Assembly (NCBI GenBank): GCA_012274445.1
Contig: JAAROD010000049.1
Span: forward strand, 868,001-932,000
Direction of reading: 5' to 3'
DNA: 64,000 bases
From: Sclerotiophoma versabilis
Lineage: Eukaryota; Ascomycota; Dothideomycetes; Pleosporales; Didymellaceae
Shown: positions 42,530 through 52,361 of the stretch, in pieces
Numbering within the stretch: position 1 is the stretch's first letter
Layout: the number at the start of each line of letters is the position of its first letter
Translations under genes and position numbers: made by a program
The notes under the pieces: generated by a model
What the model saw: only the letters and a program-made list of their open reading frames with translations
Told to the model about the DNA's origin: nothing
The model's database searches: none

Positions 42530-44320
42530 TCAGATCTTTGCACGCATCTTTCCCCATCTAAAATCATCCAAGTGATACAACGAGTAAATATGTATAATAA
42601 AGCCAACCAGAGGACCGACTTGAGAACAAAGAAAAGATCCAATTAAGAGCTGAAAAACCTCTAGTACTGTCGTCGAGGAAAGTAACAGCATCGTGTAGTC
42701 CCACACATCACGGTTAGTGACAAGGATGAATAATATTTTTCCTGTTGTAAGGTCAAGTCGCCCTCCTGGAACCCGAAGTCAGTCTTGCTCAAGAAGTTTG
42801 CGGCACAACTATACATACTGACAAATGTCGAGATGAACATAGATAGCGTGAACGCCCAATTCCATATAGACGCCATGGCCGCAATCCTCTCTGTAAAACC
42901 AGTCGATTTTCGTGTTGTAAGGAGAAAATCGCTAACCATTGGCCCCAGGGTCCATCGGCGCCGCTGGCTGAGGAATACAGAGACGGAGTGAGGTACAGAT
43001 GTGTACGCTCGTGCTTTGAGACACTGACGCGTTTGTACTTCTTCGTACTCTCGAAGGATCAGACAAACGTGGTCTCTGTCTTCACTCATCATAGATTGAA
43101 TTGTTCGGAAAAGACCGTCTGCTTCTGTGGGGTAGTATCCGAACCGTGTGAGGATCTCGTCACCACATGTCTTGTCGATGACACGAAGAAGTTGGCAGCA
43201 ACCTGGAAGGCAAGTGACTTTCCTAGTCATAAAATTTTGTCGAAGCCGCCGGCGATGCTGTCCAATCCTATATTCGGCGTTTTGGTAAAGGTATGGGATA
43301 GAAAACGGAGCTGCAGTTGTAGGGTCTGCCAGGACGTAACCACATACCCCGACTATATTTTCCCCTTCTCTTACTGTTTGCACAAGATTGAAGACACAAT
43401 CTTGATCGAATCGGGTGTCAGCATCCATGCCAACTACGTATTCCACTGATTTCATGGATGCATCCAAGAAAAAGTCGCGCATTCGCGCAAAAAGTTGTGG
43501 GGAAAAGATCCCTATGGACTGACTCGAATCCCGCTGGTTAAACGTATGGAGGAAGGATCGAACGAGTATAAGGCTGTCCCTTTTCCCGCGGTTCCCTTCT
43601 TTTATGATGCACAAGACATTAAGCGATTTGATCTTGCCGCATACAAGTTCAATATCCATCGGCTTGCCGTCCCAGGCAATGTAAGCGTTCCGAATTACAG
43701 TACTTCTAGCATCTTCGATGATCTCTTCCGCAAGCTGTTCAGCAGTAGTTGTCTGCATACCTCTCCCGTTATGTCGGCCATCACAGACAACAACAATGGC
43801 TTTGTTATGCATCTCAAGATTCCGCTGCTCCACCAACGAGTTCAATGACTTCCTCAGCTCTGTGCCTGTTTCATTGTAACAGGCAAGGAGATAGGCAATG
43901 TTTTCTGGTGTGCCTGGAACCTTCGGCTCAACGGGATTTGCGCGACGGATAAAATAGAAGATGATGAGAAAGGCAATCTCGATGCTATCAACGAGAGGAC
44001 GGAATAACATGATAGGTACCAGGATCCAGTAGTATGTGAAGAAACTCATCGACATGATAACAATTGCAAAACTAAAGACATTTCCGCTATTATTAACCCT
44101 TCTTCTGACTGGGTTTGGAGGCTGAGATTTTAACTTACTTCGCCAGGAGAAGGGTTGATAAAAATGCATATTTCTCGAGTTGATGCTTTCGACCGTTGAC
44201 CGGAGGGAGATGTTCATTTGCTTTTCCAGACTCTCGAAGCGATAAAGACAGTTTGCGACTTCGAGATTTTATGTGAACGGATTCATGGCTGGCGATGGGA
44301 AAGCTTTTAGGTATGTCCAT
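42530..44320 (-). CDS. Chitin-synthase-like processive glycosyltransferase (GT2)
   Basis: Exons 44320-44139, 44071-42819, 42765-42530; introns of 67 and 53 bases; 556 residues. Membrane enzyme that builds and exports a beta-linked polymer from UDP-sugars. Motifs: IAYLLACYNETGTELRKSL (nucleotide), YVVGMDADTRFDQDC (DxD at about 277-279), MMSEDRDHVCLI (EDR about 391), VFLSQRRRWTLGPMVSDFL (QRRRW about 430). The first intron (GTAAGT...TTTAG) makes the first helix, LLLANFAIVIMSMSFFTYYW. The last intron (GTATGT, branch CTGAC, TTCCAG) links STFV to RGRLDLTTGKILFILVTNRD and three further hydrophobic segments ending SLYHLDDFRWGKMRAKI. Read unspliced, the gene looks falsely truncated. Much shorter than classic chitin synthases (about 900), so it may make another polymer. 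Divergent from the dehydrogenase. Confidence 0.85.
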
Positions 44321-44936
44321 CGTGGCTTCTGAGGTCAATACAGAACCGGTAAATGGATAGGTGGTGAAACAACGTAATGGGTAGAATCAAGCAGATGGTC
44401 GAGGATCGCTAGCGCATCATAGTAAGAGAAAGGTTCTCATGCATTGACCGTTGATCCGAATAATCCAGAATCGGGTATAGCTAGTCACTTTTTCTCCGAG
44501 TGGGACCGGTGAGAGGTGCCGCGAGGAGGCCGAAAATAGGGATCGCGATCGACAAAAAAAGAAAGTTATTTTCAGATCAATGTGATTCGTGTTAACCACT
44601 GCATGTGAACAGCAATAAATAGATTTGATGATTTGTACGGAGACTAAAGAGCTCAGTGCCTTGGATTGATGCCAAGCGTGCACCCTCTGGTACAAACCAC
44701 TCAGCAAAAGTAGACATCAATATTACTAACAACGATGCCTGTAGCCTTTGCCAAGATCTTACAAAAAAGCCAACTGTAGATTTTGCTGTAATGAGAACAT
44801 ACCGAAGGACTTGGCAGTGGCCGTTTTCTAAAATTTGATTGCTCAATTAATAGTCTGTTTGATGGAAGGCGTGGGATGCCAAATAATCTATCGGTGGGTT
44901 TTAGGGAACGCACTATCGGAGCACCATGTGGGCTCT

Positions 44937-44965
44937 TTAAGTATGCTCGGACCGAGCATACTTAA
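44937..44965. repeat. Perfect 14+1+14 palindrome
   Basis: Left arm TTAAGTATGCTCGG, one A, right arm CCGAGCATACTTAA. The arms are exact reverse complements. It lies about 400 bases before the dehydrogenase start and 620 before the GT2 start. It could bind a dimeric regulator or form a hairpin or cruciform. Confidence 0.9.
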
Positions 44966-44967
44966 GA

Positions 44968-44984
44968 CAGTCCTGAGCGGACTG
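44968..44984. repeat. Inverted repeat CAGTCC-N5-GGACTG
   Basis: Six-base arms around TGAGC, three bases beyond the larger palindrome. Short enough to arise by chance, but the adjacency is notable. Confidence 0.6.
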
Positions 44985-45359
44985 GACTACGAGCCGTGTC
45001 TCCGAATCTTACAGAACAGCCTTTAGATATGTAGTAACTTGTACATAACGTTACACTATACCCATATAGTAGACGACAGGCATGGCTAGGTTAGCCAATA
45101 CGCCAAACTTTCAAAAATCCTTGGTGAATTATTGTTCGATACATGCTGTGATTGGTACCGTAGAACGTCTGACGATCTTTGATGAAACCACGCAATCCCA
45201 GTCCGCTCACGGCTCCCCCTTATTTTCAGCAATCTTATCTCCTCGTTTGTGGTCATTGACGGCTAAGATACACTCGAGGTACGTTTCAGTGGCTGCGGCG
45301 TCGCTTTTTTGTCTACATCGACTCTTAAGCAAAATCTACTACCAGCCATCGCCACAGCG

Positions 45360-46647
45360 ATGTTGAATTCAACAGACGCGAAACCTATTCCCGCGAATAC
45401 TTCGAGACCACTCAAGAATGTTGCAACTGTTGGGATCATTGGAGTTGGTTATGTGGGCGAACACCTGCTAAATTTGTTTAGCTCGTCCTTCAGTGTAATT
45501 GGCTACGATGTGTCGAGCACAAGAGTGAAGGCAATGCGATCGGCCCATTCACAATCCAGCCATATTCAGATATCGAATGACGAAGAAGACCTCGAGATTG
45601 CAACGCACTTCCTTATATCTGTACCGACAACTTTAGGACTGGACGGCAAACCAAACTTGTCACATGTCATCAGTGCAACGAAGATCGTGGAGCGATACGC
45701 TCGCCCAGGTTCAATTGTTGTGATAGAAAGCACCGTTGCCGTTGGGACCACTCGAATACTCCTCGAGCCGCTTGCCAGGTCTCTAGGATTATTTGCGGGA
45801 ATGTCACCAGAGGTATGTCTTGAGAAGAGCCGAGTTAAGATAGTTCTAAACTCGTACACAGAGAATCGACCCAGGTCGAGTTTCGCCCCCAGCACGATCC
45901 ATACCAAAAGTTGTCTCTGGGCTCGATGATGTTGTCCCTGGTTCTCTTCAGGCCATCACTCAGTTGTATGACGCGGTCTTCGACACTGTAATTCCTGTTA
46001 GCAAGCCCGAAGTGGCAGAAATGCTAAAACTATACGAAAACTGTCAAAGAACAGTCGCCATTGCCTACGCAAACGAAATGGCGGACGCGTGCGTTCCCTT
46101 CAGAATTGATCCTTTCGAGGTTGCAAAAGTCGCCAGCAGCAAACCTTTCGGGTACCTTCCTGTTTTTCCGTCACTAGGGATCGGCGGTCACTGTATTCCG
46201 GTCAATCCAGCATATTTATTGTCGACCTGCAATCTCCCAGTTTTGCAACAGGCCTACGATGAGATGAGAGAACGTCCTTCACGAATCGCGAGCCAACTTC
46301 GCATCTCTTTGCTGGGCGATAAAGGCAACACTCAAAAGGCAAACTGCCAACCCCGTGTACTTGTGGTAGGGTTGGGCTTCAAAGCTGGACAATCTGATGT
46401 ATCAAACTCCCCGGGCCTGCAATTGCTTAACTTTATGCGGAATGCCGGCGGGGTGGACCTGACTTTTTGCGATCCTTTGGTGGATCAAAGCGTCGTACCT
46501 GAAGTGCCAAAGTTGAAAGAAAGTTACTGGAAGCGGGAGATATTAAGGCTGTTTGCTGCGATTGTTGTGGCAGTGAAGCAGCCCGGTCTGGATTATAGCA
46601 TTTTAGAAGGGCTAGAAGGTCCAGAAATACATAGTTGGCAATATTAG
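45360..46647 (+). CDS. UDP-N-acetylhexosamine 6-dehydrogenase, WecC/WbpA type
   Basis: Exons 45360-45812 and 45862-46647 with a 49-base phase-0 intron; 412 residues. NAD-dependent four-electron oxidation of a UDP-sugar to its uronate. NAD site VGIIGVGYVGEHLLNLF near residues 24-40. SVPTTLGLDGKPNLSHV and VVIESTVAVGTT follow. The intron joins MSPE to RIDPGRVSPP, the FSPERxxPG motif. KLYENCQRTVAIAYANEMAD is the conserved Lys/Asn helix. The catalytic Cys, about residue 262, is in IGGHCIPVNPAYL. That context is typical of UDP-GlcNAc/ManNAc dehydrogenases; UDP-glucose dehydrogenases have GGSCFxKD. The C-terminal domain shows VLVVGLGFKAGQSDVSNSPG; the usual Arg in DxRxSP is replaced by Val-Ser-Asn-Ser. 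Such bacterial-type enzymes in fungi suggest old gene transfer (inference). Confidence 0.87.
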
Positions 46648-47146
46648 TAACATCCAACGGGTTCTAAGATACAAGACAACAGTGACATGGCGCGCTCGAT
46701 GATGTACTAAGTTAGCACTGCGATATGAGCAGATATTTTATCTGCCTTTGCCGCCTCGGTACAAAGACAAGACGTGTGGAATGATCAGCACAGAGTAGAC
46801 TGTCTGGTTCGAGAGGTGGGTATGGAGATTCAATAACGAAGTTGATTGACGAGGTTGAATACAACGCCATCATGGCATATTCCAGAGGTTCATATACTGG
46901 GTAAGACTTTGTCATTCCTGCATGATACTCTGCTACTCTCTATGTCTCCAGAGGTTAAGAGGGCAAGGTTTGTGTGCTCTTTGTTGCATGCTCCCTGAGG
47001 AGGGTGACCCTATTTGTACTGCAAGATACCGGTAGCGGGTACTTGGCTAGATCACGAGAGCAAGCGCGGTACTGTACACTTGAACAATTTTAGAACCTTC
47101 CCAGCTAACCTCCTCTTTAGCAGCCTCATTTTTAGATAAATAATCA
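46648..47146. other. Intergenic
   Basis: 499 bases downstream of the dehydrogenase; nothing recognised. Confidence 0.4.
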
Positions 47147-47467
47147 TCAGTTTCCAATTTCCTTACCCTCGCCGCCTCTATTAACTATGTCCTTAGCTTG
47201 TATGGCACCCGCAAGCTGGCTGCGTTCGATCACCTCTTCAGGAGGCTCCGGTTGGATACTTAGACGCTTTGATGGACGCTTTGGTGAAACCCTCCTCGAT
47301 GAGGTAGAAGGAGAAGGACACCACCCAGCTTCAGACTATGTGGTGGGGTTGCGTTAACAATTTTCAGAAGGCGCTGGTGCGGGCGTAACACGCGCTTCCG
47401 GTGTGGCTGCTGAAGTAGCAGGGGGCTTCTTGGAACGACCAGGCAGCATCGTAATACTAATGTCCAT
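47147..47467 (-). pseudogene. Small reading frame broken by two in-frame stops
   Basis: A minus-strand frame of 107 codons starts MDISITMLPGRSKKPPATSA and continues ATPEARVTPAPAPSENC, then meets TAA, five sense codons (RNPTT) and TAG. It continues SEAGWCPSPSTSSRRVSPKR, PSKRLSIQPEPPEEVIERSQ and LAGAIQAKDIVNRGG to a stop at 47149-47147. Frame is kept across the break, and composition on both sides is alike (Ser, Pro, Arg, Lys). The 24 bases from the TGT before the first stop through the second stop are too short for a normal intron, and I found no other splice pair that keeps frame. It may be a decayed small gene or a coincidental frame. Family not recognised. Confidence 0.35.
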
Positions 47468-48185
47468 CAATACAAGCTGAAACACAGCTTTTCAATACTT
47501 CCAAAAGCTTTACATGGTGTCAGTATTTTAGTTATATGAGGACGGAGCGGCGGAGAGCTAGTTAAAGCGACGCAGCCCTCTAGGCTGCAAAAACAGACAC
47601 AAACGCAGGGTTGCGTCCAAGATCATGCAGGACTGGCCGCAACTAAGTATTGTATAAAGCACTAAATAGGCCCAGGAATAGTTCGTGGGTTGTAGTGAGG
47701 AAGTCAAGTTTGTGGATACTAAAAACAGGAGCTTGTACAACAAAATCTTCAAAACGGTACCTCGACGGACGACGGATCGGACGGGAGAGCTTGTTTCCAA
47801 CGTCGTATGGTCGTCTGTGCAAAAGAGTGGCGCGCAAGAATGGATACGAAGTGAGTAGTAACGTTTTGTAGCAGGTGGCTAGCTAGGTGTCGCTTACCGC
47901 ACCTCAAACACCGTCGGCCTCAAACACCATCTATCCAGCCAGCGCAATGCCATTAACCCTGACCATATGCAACCATGAGCGCCAATTCAGCGCCTGTGCC
48001 AGTAAAACAATGAAACAATGCGCGCTTGAAGAGCCAGAAAAGCAAACGCCGTCCAATGGGTGTCGAAGATAAGTCAAGACAAATACCACCCGTGTGTGCT
48101 TGCTCCTTAAATCATGCAGACTATGCATCTGCTTTGTGTTCGTAGTGTTCGTATATCGTCAAGCGTGGCGGTATCGTGGTTGTGC
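47468..48185. other. Intergenic
   Basis: 718 bases; short frames only, none with a recognisable domain. Confidence 0.4.
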
Positions 48186-49495
48186 TCAGACGCGGACAAC
48201 AGCGCCTCCAGTCCAGCGAAGTCTGCGCAAACCCAGACCAGTGCCTCGTACGGCCTCTTTACCACAACCTCCAGCCTCGGTACCAACAGCACCCATCTGA
48301 CCCATAGCCTCGGCATAGCCAGCTTCATTGCCGACAACGTACCCTGCAGAGAAGCTGAGGGCGCTTACAAGGACGACAACGCCGGCGCTGACGACCCATG
48401 TGAACAATGTTGGGCTGATCTCCTCGATCAGAGCACTCTGCTTGCGAGCTTTCTTAGTCGCATGGCGGTCTCTGCTGCTGCTCCGCACCCCCGCAACAAC
48501 TGGGCTGGCTTTTCGTTTGGGCTTGTCGGAAGGACTGCTGCTCGTGGCACGAGAAGACGAATCATTGCTTGTTTCCTCGGTGATCTCACCCAAGGCTACC
48601 GACTCTGGCACTATGCGGAGAGACGAGGGATCGACGCGGCCGGATGTTGCAGCTGGTGCGGCACGAGGTTGACTAGGCTTAGGAAGGCCTCTGACTGCAG
48701 CCGCAGCAGAGAGGAGTGTGGAGAGGCTGGCTCGTAGTGCTTCATCATGGTCAGCTTGGTGGCTGGGTGATATGATATTGTAGGGCGTGTGTTGTGGGTA
48801 TGAATGCTGTCGTTGCGAGCCCGGCCTTGTGGCAGGTCTTCGCGGTGTGTAGACCGTCCCTGACTGTGAGCGTACAACGTGTTCGGTGCTTGGGTGCGAG
48901 AATGCATTGGGTCGAGGTTGAAACTGCCGAGCAGTTGATCTTGGGTAGTTGACCGCAGTCGCATTTTCGTCATCATCGTCGTCCTCTTCCTCCCTCTCTG
49001 ACATGGTGTCAGAAGAGGCAACCGAGTATGGCCCACGAGAGCTGTGGTGCACTTCCTGCCTGAGAGGGGAAGGTCCGATGTGCTCGTTAGAGGACGTCAT
49101 GACTCTATCCGATTCGCTCTCGCTCTCATCGTACTCCTCCTGGCTACTGTTACCTCCACCAGCGCTCGTCACACGGCGACCAGTGCCTATCTGAAAGTGG
49201 TCGCCTCGTGGGCGTCTGTTTCTTCTGTGCAAGTTCGAGTCATGTTGGACTGTAAGACCCGTTGTAATGATTTCTTCAGCAGCGGAGGATAGGGAGGATG
49301 AGGAAGGTCTTGAGCTGATGTCGATCCAGGACTCTGAGAGCACCATGTTAGCTTGTGGACAGCAGATACGTTGAGTTTGACAGCGTTGGAGACATAGATC
49401 ACGGTCTACCTCGAGGGTATCGAGGCTTTCAGAGTAAATAACACACCTTCTGAATGCTGTCTAGATGGTGATGACCGCGAGTACGAAGGAGCCAT
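48186..49495 (-). CDS. Conserved fungal protein with one C-terminal membrane helix, function unknown
   Basis: Exons 49495-49447 and 49333-48186; 113-base intron with branch GCTAAC; 398 residues. The join gives MAPSYSRSSPSRQHSEESWI then DISSRPSSSSLSSAAEEIIT. Most of the protein is polar and probably disordered: SQEEYDESESESDRVMTSSN, an acidic SEREEEDDDDDENA run and many Ser/Pro/Arg stretches. Near the C-terminus a basic patch KKARKQSALIEEISPTLF precedes a hydrophobic segment TWVVSAGVVVLVSALSFSAG and YVVGNEAGYAEAMG. This predicts a tail-anchor-like or single-pass protein with a large cytosolic N-part. An in-frame ATG at 49570 would add 25 residues (MHDHHPPRPARQ...). I cannot name a function from sequence. 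Confidence 0.72.
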
Positions 49496-50926
49496 GGCTG
49501 GGTTACGTGAACATGTCTCTTCGGAAGATGTAGCCTGCCGAGCTGGTCGTGGCGGGTGGTGGTCGTGCATTATAGTCCTCACAGAAATGGGTTGATACCC
49601 AGCTACGGACAACTATTTTTGCGAGATCGGTGCCCCAAGCTGCCTCACTGTTTCACGCCGTACGTAGGCTCGTGGTGGAGAGATATGCGCGCAGGTGGGT
49701 CGACCAAGACCAGTTCCGATCTCGGTCCTTTGACTCCAGGCGCGTTGTCTGCGGGGGTGGACTCGAGGAGAAGGGCGTGTTGCAGAGGAACAACAGCAAG
49801 CTAGCACCTCGCGGACAGCACACGACCCAACGCCGCTGGCCTTAGATTGCGCGTGGCTACCGCTGCACTTGGAGATACCAGGATACCGCCGCGGTCTGAC
49901 GTTATGCCAGAGGCTGGCTCCACGATCCGGAACGCAGTGACGTCTAGGGCGGGGTGCGCTTTAGTGGGGCACCGGGGGGTTGACGGATCAGTGTTGAAGG
50001 AGGGAAGGAAATAACAGAGAGAGGATGAGAGTAGAAGTGGAAGCTCAAGGCAAAGATTATGACACTCGTTCCTGACCCCGTGTGCTGGCCAGCCTCTTTG
50101 GCAGGGTCACGTAGACAAATAGCGGTGGATGTTCTCATGAGCGAATCACGTTACACTCCCGCACACCTTCTGCTTGAAGCCCAGCCAGCTAGCTGTTTCC
50201 GGTGCTCACCTGGCCTTAGAACAAGACACAGCTGCGCAACTTTCGGTCTTCTGCCTTGCATAGCACTATCTCGAGATAATGCTGCGCACCCTTCTTGCGC
50301 TTCGCTACCGTAGTTATGGAGGATAGATGTTTGCCCTTATCTCGTGCTTGCTTCGTGGCGGGATGGCTGCGCATCGCGCTCAGCACGCCATCGAAGTACA
50401 TATGAGAACGTAAGGAGTTGCACGTTGGTCTGACATGAATTTTCATATCTTGGTAGCTGTTTCATCGAGGCGCAGCCCTCCATCTCCAGGCTTACTGACT
50501 GCCAGAGGCTTCCTATACGCACAACGCGAATCACGAAACGAAACAACTGAACGCCACTGTTATGCAACTATGGCTGCGACTCATCGACAGATGCCCTCAA
50601 CTAACTGCAAACAAAGAAAATCGAGTAATATTCAGAAGCCATCGTTGAAGAAACATGATGTAATAGACGCAGGTCTAATGCCAGGACAATTTCGTAGGCG
50701 TTCGTCAAAGTAAAGTTGTAAAGATGGAAACAGTAAGCTCCATCGAAAGCGAACAAGCCCAGCCATCGTCCGCCCTGATTGAATATGGTACAGAATACGG
50801 CGAACTGCGCTGCAAAATGCGAACATACGATGTAGGTAGATGTTTGCATGTAGGTGTTGCGGCCTGAACTGGTCAAACTTGGCGAAAAATGTTGATTGCG
50901 AGGGCGATATCCGTTATACCCAGCGT
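49496..50926. other. Intergenic, 1.4 kb
   Basis: Promoter side of the preceding membrane-protein gene, then the 3' flank of the mannosyltransferase. No gene recognised. Confidence 0.4.
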
Positions 50927-52361
50927 TTAGTTTTTCTTTTCTTCCTTCTTCTTCTCCTCCTTCTTCGCCGGCTTCTTGAAGAAATCGCTAATCGCGTCTT
51001 TAAACTTTTCCCAGGGATTTCGGTTAAGACGGTTGCTGAGTTGGCGGTAGTTGTACATCTCAGCCCAACAATCGCGACCCCACTCGCAGCCAGCCATGTT
51101 GACCAGAAAGTCGCGATCTCTTTCTTGATAGTGGATGTTAACATCGTCGCCAGCATCGCCACATGCGCCGGGCGGGAAGCTGTTGATCTTGCGCTGCTGA
51201 AGGAAAGCAACATGTGGTCGGATCCAAGGCTGGTTCTGATACATGTACTCGAAAGCGTCCTGCTCCTTATGCTCCCACTCCATGTGTTTTTGCTCGTAGC
51301 CAACGGGATCCCACCAAATATCCAGTAGCCGGTCTGTCCAGACACTCCTTCGCAACATGAAGGAGCCCAAGTTGAATCCACCGCAGTCCTGGGGCACCAA
51401 CATGTTGATGGATTCTACTCGACCATCACCGACAGGCGATCGAGTTTCGGGGTCCAGGTAATCATCGGTCAAGGGGTGTGAGATGTTGAGGGGGTTGTAT
51501 ACGTTGATGTCGCGATATGTAATGTCTTGCAGGTTCTTGAAGATGTGGTTCTGGAGAGAGTAAGATGGTTCCATAATGAAGGTGTTGGTGTCGAGCCACC
51601 AGAACCTTTCACCGTCAGTTATTGTAGCCACCGGACATGTAGTCAGACGTACCATTCAGCCTGGGGGTATTTTCGCATGGCGTTGCGAATTGTGTCCACT
51701 TTCTCCCAGCTTTCTCTCCACTCGTGAGCATAGCGTTTCTTCGTACTCATGTCCACAATCTCAAGGTCGTAACCCCACTTCTTTGTGTACTTCTTCTTGT
51801 TCTTGACGCTGTCGCGCTCAATCGCCCATTCGCGGGGTCCCTTCCATTCCATGACACCTCCACCTTGGTTCGCTGCGAGAATGATGACGTATTTGTTGCC
51901 GCCGCCGAAAAGTGCAGACCGCCTGTACATTCGATGCAAAGCTGGTGTTGTTAGTAACGATCTGAGTGCCGGGTCTCTGTGTGCTTACGTGTCGCATAGA
52001 AAATGATGATGCTGAAAAGAACGAGCAATGCTACTCCGAGTGACCGTCTCAGACGCCAGAGATTCCAACCGACGCGGTTCACCATCTGCGTCAATTTGTT
52101 GCTCTGCTGCCGCCCACGGCCAAGTTTTTCCTTGTCACCGTAGCTTATAGGCAAGCTTGTGGATATCCTACGAAAATGTTTGGAGAAGAAGCCCTGGTTT
52201 CTCGGGGTGAAGCCCGGGTAGCCCTTCACCTCAGCGCTCCTGGCCTGGGCCGAAGCCCAGGTAACATTATGCGATGAGCCATTTGCCCCACCTGAATCGT
52301 ACGGGGTGTTCAAGCCAGGACTCGACCAGCCTCCAGGTCTGGGTGAAGGTGATCGTGACAT
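50927..52361 (-). CDS. MNN10: Alpha-1,6-mannosyltransferase subunit Mnn10-like (GT34)
   Basis: Exons 52361-51989, 51941-51653, 51605-50927; introns of 47 bases each; 446 residues. Golgi type II membrane protein of the mannan polymerase complex that extends the N-glycan outer chain. Cytosolic tail about 105 residues, then a membrane anchor SLGVALLVLFSIIIFYATP. The catalytic domain opens NKYVIILAANQGGGVMEWKG and KKWGYDLEIVDMSTKKRYAH. The join TIRNAMRKYPQAEWFWWLDT gives the GT34 motif WWLDTNTFIMEP. LVPQDCGGFNLGSFMLRRS, WEHKEQDAFEYMYQ and INSFPPGACG follow the family closely. The C-terminus is basic-acidic low complexity (FFKKPAKKEEKKKEEKKN). Mnn10 and Mnn11 are paralogues; Mnn10 is my preferred assignment. 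Confidence 0.88.

Larger units (their letters stand above)
44321..45359. promoter_or_regulatory. Shared divergent promoter, GT2 / nucleotide-sugar dehydrogenase
   Basis: 1039 bases between opposed start codons, with no gene I can support. It contains a perfect palindrome at 44937-44965 and a second inverted repeat at 44968-44984. Length and arrangement allow joint control of both genes. Confidence 0.5.

Noticed and set aside
42661..42830. Apparent truncation of the GT2 gene at 42661
   Set aside because: The GTATGT...TTCCAG intron explains it and restores the C-terminal helices.
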